From assembly GCA_002281005.1 (NCBI GenBank), contig NCFD01000043.1:1-7960 (forward strand): DNA of 7,960 bases, in the 5' to 3' direction. Below are positions 1 to 5,135 of the stretch, piece after piece. This DNA comes from Acidocella sp. 35-58-6. GTDB taxonomy: Bacteria > Pseudomonadota > Alphaproteobacteria > Acetobacterales > Acetobacteraceae. The notes beneath the pieces are model-generated. The model saw only the letters and a program-made list of their open reading frames with translations. It had not been told where the DNA came from and did not search any database. The position numbers and the translations under genes were made by a program. Within the stretch, counting starts at the first letter, position 1. Each line of letters starts with the position of its first letter.

Positions 1-1032
1 GGGGTGATCGGGCTTGATGCGCAGGGGCGGATTGAATTGCCAAACCGGGCGGCTTCGGAGTTTTTGGGCGTGGATTTGCAAGGCAGATTGGGTGAGCCGC
101 TGGCGGATGTGGCGCCGGAATTTGCCGCCATGATCGAGGCGGTGATGGCCGCGCCCGACAAGCCGGTGACGGCCGAAGTTGAGCATGGGCCCGCGATGCA
201 AAAGCGGGTGCTGCTGGTGCGAATTGGGGCCGAGCTGAAAGCTGGTTTGGCCGATGGATTTATTGTGACGTTTGATGACGTGACTGAATTGCTTTCGGCA
301 CAGCGCAAGGCGGCCTGGGCGGATGTGGCGCGGCGGATTGCGCATGAGATTAAAAACCCGCTGACCCCGATCCAACTTTCAGCTGAGCGTTTGAAGCGCC
401 GCTATAGCCGCGAAATTACCTCGGACGTGGAGGGGTTTGCCCAATGTGCTGACACAATTGTGCGCCATGTGGGTGATATTGGACGAATGGTGGATGAATT
501 CTCAACCTTTGCACGGATGCCAGCGCCGGTGATGAAGAGCGAATCACTGGAACGGATTGTGCGTGAAGCGCTGGTGCTGCAACGTGTGGCAAGCCGTCAT
601 ATTGATTTTCAGGTGGAGATTGCTGACCCTGATTTGCGGGCGCTGTGTGACCGGCGTTTGATTGGTCAGGCCCTGACAAACTTGCTGCAAAATGCGGTTG
701 ATGCGGTGGCGATGCGGCCTGGTGCTCATATCGTGAAGGTGCAGCTATTTGCGGAGGGGCATAATGCGGTATTGCGGGTGATCGATGATGGCATTGGGTT
801 GCCGGATACCGACCGGGCCAAATTGATGGAGCCGTATGTGACGCATAAAACCAAAGGCACGGGGTTGGGGCTGGCGATTGTGCGTAAGATTATGGAAGAC
901 CATGGCGGGCAGCTTGATTTAGATGCAGCCCCAGGTGGTCAGGGGGCGATGGTGAGTCTGGTGTTGCCGGCGTTGACGGCGGCGGCGGACGCACCAAATC
1001 TGGAAGCGTTAGGTGAGGATCGTGCGATATAA
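1..1032 (+). CDS. ntrY: NtrY-type sensor histidine kinase, C-terminal part (5' end outside window)
   Basis: This is the cytoplasmic part of a membrane sensor kinase that phosphorylates the response regulator encoded next. The reading frame is open from base 1, so the membrane-spanning, periplasmic and HAMP parts of a full NtrY (usually over 700 residues) lie upstream. Counting from the GTG at base 4, residues 1-95 resemble a PAS domain. The H-box RRIAHEIKNPLTP follows, with the phospho-accepting His at residue 114 (codon 343-345). The ATPase domain shows an N-box (NLLQN, 226-230), G1 (DDGIGLP, 261-267) and G2 (GTGLGL, 285-290), so all catalytic motifs are intact. The final 20 residues are a low-complexity Ala-rich tail. 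The stop codon TAA shares one base with the ATG of ntrX, so the two are surely co-translated. In alphaproteobacteria NtrYX responds to nitrogen status and, in some species, to oxygen or redox state; the signal here cannot be read from the sequence. Assignment to NtrY rather than another NtrB-like kinase rests on the motifs and the ntrX neighbour. Confidence 0.93.
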   Translation, partial: GVIGLDAQGRIELPNRAASEFLGVDLQGRLGEPLADVAPEFAAMIEAVMAAPDKPVTAEVEHGPAMQKRVLLVRIGAELKAGLADGFIVTFDDVTELLSAQRKAAWADVARRIAHEIKNPLTPIQLSAERLKRRYSREITSDVEGFAQCADTIVRHVGDIGRMVDEFSTFARMPAPVMKSESLERIVREALVLQRVASRHIDFQVEIADPDLRALCDRRLIGQALTNLLQNAVDAVAMRPGAHIVKVQLFAEGHNAVLRVIDDGIGLPDTDRAKLMEPYVTHKTKGTGLGLAIVRKIMEDHGGQLDLDAAPGGQGAMVSLVLPALTAAADAPNLEALGEDRAI

Positions 1033-2429
1033 TGATTGATATTTTAATCGTCGATGATGAGCCCGATATCCGGATGCTGGTGGAAGCCATTCTGCGCGAT
1101 GAGGGGTATGAGGCGCGCAGTGCCGGAACCTCGGACGAGGCCTTGGCGGCTTACAAAGCCCGCAGGCCGCATTTGGTTATTTTGGATGTATGGCTGCAAG
1201 GCTCGAAGCTCGACGGCATCGGTATTCTGGACGTGCTGCATCAGGAGGAGCCACGGGTACCGGTGGTGATGATATCGGGACACGGCACGATTGAGACGGC
1301 GGTGGCGGCGATCCAACGGGGCGCCTATGATTTTATCGAGAAGCCATTTAATTCGGATCGTTTGTTGCTGGTGGTGCGGCGGGCGCTGGAAGCGGCGAAA
1401 CTATCGGCGGAGAATGCCGAGTTACGGCTGCGGGTGGGGCCTGCGACGAACTTGACGGGTGAGGGCCAGGCGATTGCAGGCTTGCGGGCCGCGATTGAGC
1501 GGGTGGCGCCGACGGGGTCGCGCGTGCTGATTTCTGGCGCACCTGGGGCTGGTAAGGAAACCGTGGCGCGAATGATACATGCGAAGTCGCGCCGGGCCGA
1601 AGGGCCGTTCGTGGCGCTGAATTGCGCGATTTTGGCACCTGAGCGGTTTGAAATTGAATTGTTTGGCGTTGAGGCAGGGGCAGGGCCTAATGGCGTGCCG
1701 CGGCGCATTGGCGTGCTGGAACGGGCCCATGGTGGCACGCTGCTGCTGGATGAAATTTCCGATATGCCGATGGAGACGCAAGGCAAAATTGCCCGCGTCT
1801 TGCAGGAGCAAAGTTTTGAGCGTGTGGGTGGCGGGGCAAATTCGCGCGTTAAGGTGGATATCCGGGTGGTTGCGAGTACCGCGAAGGATCTCACAGCCGA
1901 AATTGCCGCCGGTAAATTCAGAGAGGATTTATATTACCGCCTTGCCGTGGTGCCGCTGCGGGTGCCTTCGCTCAAGGAGCGGCGGGAAGATATTCCGGCG
2001 CTGGCGGCAGATTTTCTGGCGCGCGCGGCGGAAACCTCCGGTTTGCCGATGCGGGCGCTGGCCTCTGATGCGATTGCGGCGTTGCAGGCGCATGACTGGC
2101 CGGGCAATGTACGCCAACTGCGTAATATCATGGATTGGTTGATGATTATGCGGGTGGCGGAAACCCCGGACTTTTTCCGTGCCGAGCATTTGCCAACCGA
2201 ACTTTCGGCCCATGCGCCACGGGCATTGGCGATTGACCCGGCGGCAGATGTTATGGCGCTGCCATTGCGTGAAGCCCGCGACGTGTTTGAGACACAGTAT
2301 TTGCAGGCGCAATTACTGCGTTACGGCGGCAATATCAGCCGGACGGCAAATTTTGTGGGCATGGAGCGCAGCGCCTTGCACCGCAAGCTGAAACAGCTTG
2401 GTATTGGGGCCGACGAGAAGGTGGCTTAG
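1032..2429 (+). CDS. ntrX: NtrX, NtrC-family response regulator lacking the GAFTGA loop
   Basis: A 465-residue DNA-binding response regulator, partner of the preceding kinase. Residues 1-120 are the receiver domain: acidic pair D8-D9, phospho-acceptor D52 (in VILDVW) and conserved K104 (in EKPF). Residues 140-375 are an AAA+ domain with Walker A GAPGAGKE (169-176), Walker B LLLDEISD (237-244), sensor I near RVVAST (278-283), an arginine-finger region FREDLYYRL (296-304) and WPGNVRQL (356-363). Residues 415-457 are a Fis-type helix-turn-helix ending in RKLKQLG. The stretch after ELFG, where NtrC proteins carry GAFTGA to contact sigma-54, reads VEAGAGPNGVPRRIG, so the loop is missing. This is typical of alphaproteobacterial NtrX and suggests regulation without classical sigma-54 activation. 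The start ATG overlaps the ntrY stop; a purine-rich AGGTGAGG (1011-1018) lies rather far upstream, so coupling probably drives initiation. The hfq gene that often follows ntrX is absent here; the next gene is on the other strand. Confidence 0.96.
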   Translation: MIDILIVDDEPDIRMLVEAILRDEGYEARSAGTSDEALAAYKARRPHLVILDVWLQGSKLDGIGILDVLHQEEPRVPVVMISGHGTIETAVAAIQRGAYDFIEKPFNSDRLLLVVRRALEAAKLSAENAELRLRVGPATNLTGEGQAIAGLRAAIERVAPTGSRVLISGAPGAGKETVARMIHAKSRRAEGPFVALNCAILAPERFEIELFGVEAGAGPNGVPRRIGVLERAHGGTLLLDEISDMPMETQGKIARVLQEQSFERVGGGANSRVKVDIRVVASTAKDLTAEIAAGKFREDLYYRLAVVPLRVPSLKERREDIPALAADFLARAAETSGLPMRALASDAIAALQAHDWPGNVRQLRNIMDWLMIMRVAETPDFFRAEHLPTELSAHAPRALAIDPAADVMALPLREARDVFETQYLQAQLLRYGGNISRTANFVGMERSALHRKLKQLGIGADEKVA

Positions 2430-2908
2430 GTTTTTTTGAGCGTGGTCAAACGTTTTTTAGCACTACTGCGCGGGCCGCCGGCATCGAAAATATCGCCAGC
2501 TGCGCCGAGCCCAAAGCGTGGCATGTTGACATAGATGCTCTCAGAGGTGCCGGGCGAGACCAGATAGGTTTCATGCCAGATGCCAACATCGCCGTTACTG
2601 CTGACAGCTTTATTAAAAGCGTTCCAGGCCGGTAGGTGGGCGTTGTCGCGGCTTTGGGCATAGGCGTTGAGATGCTCGAAGCTGCGCCAATATTGCACCA
2701 GCATGCTGCCTGGAAAGCCAAAATGCGCCCGGTAGTGCAGCATGCCGAGTTCGGGGTGAAGCGAGAGTTCCTTCAGCATCCGCGGCATGGCCGTAAACAC
2801 GGGTAGCCAGGTTGGCTTCCAGGGGCGGTTGAGCCTGATGCCGATCAGAAACAGGACGAAGTCGCCCTCGAGCTCGCCGCAGACGCGCCGGTTGATGGTG
2901 GCTGCCAT
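2426..2908 (-). CDS. DUF4188 family protein (predicted ferredoxin-like alpha/beta fold, ABM-like)
   Basis: A 160-residue cytoplasmic protein with the hallmark blocks of the DUF4188 family: EGDFVLFLIGIRLNRPWKP (14-32), VQYWRSFE (71-78), HLPAW (91-95), GDVGIWHETY (106-115) and NMPRFGLG (128-135). From memory, the family is annotated as monooxygenase-like or related to phenylacetaldoxime dehydratase and is thought to adopt a dimeric ferredoxin-like fold. I know of no established reaction, and none can be assigned from sequence. There is no signal peptide or membrane segment. ATG at 2908 is preceded by GAGGGG (2912-2917), which supports this start. It lies 55 bases downstream of msrB on the same strand and is probably co-transcribed with it. 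Its last codons overlap the end of ntrX on the opposite strand by 4 bases. The tail SSAKKRLTTLKKT is basic and is encoded by A6 and A7 homopolymer runs (2453-2458 and 2431-2437), which are prone to slippage or sequencing error. Confidence 0.9.
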   Translation of the reverse strand: MAATINRRVCGELEGDFVLFLIGIRLNRPWKPTWLPVFTAMPRMLKELSLHPELGMLHYRAHFGFPGSMLVQYWRSFEHLNAYAQSRDNAHLPAWNAFNKAVSSNGDVGIWHETYLVSPGTSESIYVNMPRFGLGAAGDIFDAGGPRSSAKKRLTTLKKT

Positions 2909-2963
2909 GGTCCCCTCGTTGATGCGGGACCGTTATAGGGCGGCGTCGCGGCGCTGGCTAATT

Positions 2964-3455
2964 TCAGGCCGGCGTAAATGTGAGCGCAAGGCCATCCATG
3001 CAATAACGCAAACCGGTGGGGGGTGGGCCGTCTGGGAAGACGTGGCCGAGATGGCCCCCGCAGCGGCGGCAATGCACCTCGGTGCGGTCCATGCCGAGCG
3101 AGGTGTCGTCGGAGGTTTCCACCGCGTTTGGGAGCGGCTTGTAGAAGCTGGGCCAGCCTGTGTGGCTGTCATATTTGGTGGCTGAGGAGAATAGTGGCAA
3201 CGCGCAACCGGCGCAGTTGAAGGTGCCGGTGCGATGTTCATTCAGCAGCGGGCTGGAAAATGGTGGTTCGGTGCCTTGCTGGCGCAGAATGTTATATTGC
3301 GCTGGGGTGAGCAGCTTTTGCCACTCGGCATCGGTATGGGTGACCTCAAATGCTTCAGCAGCGTGTGCTGGTGCGGGCGTATTGAGTGCACGGGCGACCA
3401 GGATAGCCCCGATTGAGGCGGTTCCCAGAAGTAAAAATTTACGGCGGTTTGACAT
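2964..3455 (-). CDS. msrB: Tat-exported peptide-methionine (R)-S-oxide reductase
   Basis: Reduces methionine-R-sulfoxide in damaged proteins, probably in the periplasm. The 163-residue product starts with a twin-arginine signal: RRKFLL at 4-9, a hydrophobic stretch to about residue 22, and a likely cleavage site after AHA (30-32). The mature part is a complete MsrB domain. Structural zinc ligands are CAGC (C81, C84) and CRRC (C129, C132). The active-site strand holds GWPSF (100-104), GGHLGHVF (133-140) and the catalytic Cys in RYC (C152). Two departures from the textbook enzyme are visible: the usual Asn two residues after the catalytic Cys is Asp154, and the position near GWPSF where some MsrBs have a resolving Cys is Thr (DSHTGWPSF). 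ATG at 3455 has GAGGAA (3462-3467) six bases upstream, a good ribosome binding site. It is divergent from the ferredoxin gene and precedes the DUF4188 gene. The electron donor is not encoded nearby. Family assignment is very sure; periplasmic location follows from the signal. Confidence 0.95.
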   Translation of the reverse strand: MSNRRKFLLLGTASIGAILVARALNTPAPAHAAEAFEVTHTDAEWQKLLTPAQYNILRQQGTEPPFSSPLLNEHRTGTFNCAGCALPLFSSATKYDSHTGWPSFYKPLPNAVETSDDTSLGMDRTEVHCRRCGGHLGHVFPDGPPPTGLRYCMDGLALTFTPA

Positions 3456-3489
3456 GGGCGGTTCCTCGGGATGACTACGAAGGAGGTGA
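3449..3489 (+). promoter_or_regulatory. Candidate -35 element and perfect Shine-Dalgarno upstream of the ferredoxin gene
   Basis: The gap between the divergent msrB and ferredoxin genes is under 60 bases, so both sets of start signals must be packed here. On the plus strand there is a consensus TTGACA at 3449-3454, which also codes the first residues of MsrB on the other strand; no good -10 hexamer sits at the right distance, so it may be chance. AAGGAGGTGA (3480-3489) is a ten-base match to the 16S rRNA 3' end, but no ATG or GTG lies at the usual spacing: TTG at 3502 begins 12 bases beyond it and ATG at 3514 begins 24 beyond. A frame-matched stop (TAG 3493-3495) rules out any earlier start for the ferredoxin. 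The SD match is seen directly; its use is inferred. Confidence 0.35.
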
Positions 3490-3513
3490 AGATAGCATCG
3501 ATTGGAGTGGTTT

Positions 3514-3849
3514 ATGGGTGAGCGGCACGCTGATGACGCAAAATTGTATTATGAGACGCACGTGTTTGTGTGCGGCAACCGCCGGCCTGAAGGCCACGAG
3601 CGGGGGTGCTGCGCCTCCAAGGGGTCTGAAAAGATCCGTGATTACATGAAAGTGCGGGTGAAAGAGCTTGGGATCAAGGGGGTGCGGGTGAACCAGGCGG
3701 GTTGTCTGGACCGTTGCGAACTGGGGCCATGCGCCGTGCTGTACCCGGAAGGCGTGTGGTACCGGCTGGAGGATTTCGCGGCGGTGGATGCGGTGCTGGA
3801 GCAGCATATCATCGGCCAGGGCCGGGTGGCGGCATTGCTGCTGCCGTGA
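3514..3849 (+). CDS. Thioredoxin-like [2Fe-2S] ferredoxin
   Basis: A 111-residue soluble electron carrier of the thioredoxin-fold [2Fe-2S] family (type known from Aquifex Fd4 and cyanobacterial/azotobacter Shethna-type proteins). Cluster ligands by spacing are C20, C33, C64 and C68; the spacing of 13, 31 and 4 residues agrees closely with the family. The NQAGCLDRCELGP block (60-72) and GVWY (80-83) are strongly typical. C32 and C73 are extra cysteines. I prefer ATG 3514 because GGAG (3504-3507) lies six bases upstream; TTG at 3502 would add MEWF and lies closer to, but still not optimally spaced from, a perfect SD. The stop overlaps the mnmE start (GTGA, 3846-3849), so the two are translationally coupled. 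The redox partner is unknown. A link to MnmE chemistry is tempting but unproven, and the pairing could simply be compact packing. No signal peptide; acts in the cytoplasm. Confidence 0.92.
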   Translation: MGERHADDAKLYYETHVFVCGNRRPEGHERGCCASKGSEKIRDYMKVRVKELGIKGVRVNQAGCLDRCELGPCAVLYPEGVWYRLEDFAAVDAVLEQHIIGQGRVAALLLP

Positions 3850-5135
3850 GCACGGACACAATATTTGCCGCCATTACCGGGCGGGGTGGGGCGGTGACGG
3901 TGGTCCGGCTTTCGGGTGCGTCAGCGTTGCCGATTGTGGCGGCGATGGTGGGGCGTTTGCCGGAGCCCCGGCGGGCTTCATTACGTGATTTGTGGGATGT
4001 GCAGGGCCAGTTGCTGGACCACGCGCTGGTTACGGTTTTTGCGGCACCCCACAGCTATACCGGTGAAGATTGCGTGGAACTTGCGCTGCATGGTGGCCGG
4101 GCGGTGCTGGCGGCGGTGAGTGCCGCATTGGTGGTAGCGGGTGCCCGGCCCGCTGAGGCGGGGGAGTTTTCCCGGCGGGCGTTTTTGAATGGCCGGATGG
4201 ATTTGCTGCAGGCCGAAGCGATTGCAGATTTGGTTGCCGCCGAAACCGAGGCGCAGCGGCGGTTGGCGGTGGAAGGTGCAGATGCGCTGCACATGGCCTG
4301 TGCCGCCTGGCGCGAGGCGCTGCGGTTGATGATGGCGCAGCAGGAGGCACTGATCGATTTTCCCGATGAGGATTTGCCACCCGAGGTGGAAGCCAGACTA
4401 CTGGCTGATATTAAGCGTTTACACGCTGAGATGCAGGCCGTGCTCGAGGCCTCGCCACGGGCCGAGCGGTTGCGGGAAGGCTTGGAATTCGTGATTTTAG
4501 GCAGCCCGAATGCCGGCAAATCAACTTTGCTGAATGCATTGGCGGGGGAGGATGTGGCGATTGTTTCGGACATTCCTGGCACCACGCGCGATGCAATTGG
4601 CGTGCGCGTCGATTTGGGCGGCGTGCCGGTGCATATTACCGACACAGCGGGATTGCGCGAGACGGATGATGTGGTGGAAGCCGAGGGCGTGCGCCGGGCA
4701 AAGTTGCGTGGCGAGACCGCTGATTTGGTGATTGCGGTGGCGGGTGCTGATGCGCCGGTATTTGCGCACGCACCAAAAAATGTCGAAGTCCTTTATGTGA
4801 TCACCAAATCAGACCTGGTTGATTTGACGCCGTTGGGGTTTATTCATGTCAGTGCCAAAACCGGCGCGGGTATGGGAAAGCTGGTCGCGCAACTAACCGA
4901 AATCGCGGTGAAGCTCACTGATACGCGTGGTGCCGCGGCTCTGGCACGGCCCCGGCAAATAGCCTGTGTCAAGGATACGGCAGAGGCTTTGCGTTTTGCT
5001 TTGGAAGCCGAGGCGCCGGAATTGCGCGGTGAGGAGTTGCGGATCGCCGCCAGTGCACTAGGACGGCTGGTGGGCACGATCGGCGTCGAGGAAATTCTCG
5101 ACGCCGTATTTAGCGGGTTTTGTATCGGAAAATAG
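3846..5135 (+). CDS. mnmE: tRNA uridine-5-carboxymethylaminomethyl modification GTPase MnmE (TrmE)
   Basis: With MnmG, MnmE builds the cmnm5 or nm5 group on the wobble uridine (U34) of several tRNAs, using a methylene-tetrahydrofolate one-carbon unit and GTP hydrolysis. The 429-residue product (E. coli about 454) has an N-terminal folate-binding domain (1-118, with PHSYTGED 68-75), a helical domain, and an inserted G domain. The G motifs are GSPNAGKS (219-226; N222 fits the potassium-binding Asn), GTTRD (245-249), DTAGLRE (266-272) and TKSD (320-323). Glu278 matches the catalytic Glu282 of E. coli. The protein ends in CIGK (426-429), whose Cys is conserved. I choose GTG 3846 because STDTIFAAITG immediately after it is the family N-terminus; the frame is open further upstream, but only as a shadow of the ferredoxin gene. 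It overlaps that gene by 4 bases. No good SD is seen, consistent with coupling. mnmG, often adjacent in alphaproteobacteria, is not here: the stop abuts a convergent gene. Confidence 0.97.
   Translation: MSTDTIFAAITGRGGAVTVVRLSGASALPIVAAMVGRLPEPRRASLRDLWDVQGQLLDHALVTVFAAPHSYTGEDCVELALHGGRAVLAAVSAALVVAGARPAEAGEFSRRAFLNGRMDLLQAEAIADLVAAETEAQRRLAVEGADALHMACAAWREALRLMMAQQEALIDFPDEDLPPEVEARLLADIKRLHAEMQAVLEASPRAERLREGLEFVILGSPNAGKSTLLNALAGEDVAIVSDIPGTTRDAIGVRVDLGGVPVHITDTAGLRETDDVVEAEGVRRAKLRGETADLVIAVAGADAPVFAHAPKNVEVLYVITKSDLVDLTPLGFIHVSAKTGAGMGKLVAQLTEIAVKLTDTRGAAALARPRQIACVKDTAEALRFALEAEAPELRGEELRIAASALGRLVGTIGVEEILDAVFSGFCIGK

Noticed and set aside
1325..1894. 189-codon open frame on the minus strand inside ntrX
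   Set aside because: Antisense shadow of a certain gene with no recognisable domain.
2384..2400. Perfect 7-bp inverted repeat CAAGCTG-AAA-CAGCTTG near the end of ntrX, with a T7 run 30 bases later
   Set aside because: It encodes the conserved RKLKQLG of the Fis helix-turn-helix, and the T run is too far from the stem for an intrinsic terminator on either strand.
2787..3185. 132-codon plus-strand frame spanning the DUF4188 and msrB genes
   Set aside because: Lies opposite two well-supported genes and resembles no family I recognise.
3702..3845. Upstream extension of the mnmE frame (open from an ATG or GTG near 3702)
   Set aside because: The extra residues are a frame shadow of the ferredoxin; the MnmE N-terminus is recognised right after GTG 3846.
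4055..4645. 196-codon open frame on the minus strand inside mnmE
   Set aside because: Low-complexity Ser/Ala/Arg-rich composition typical of a GC-rich antisense shadow; mnmE is certain.
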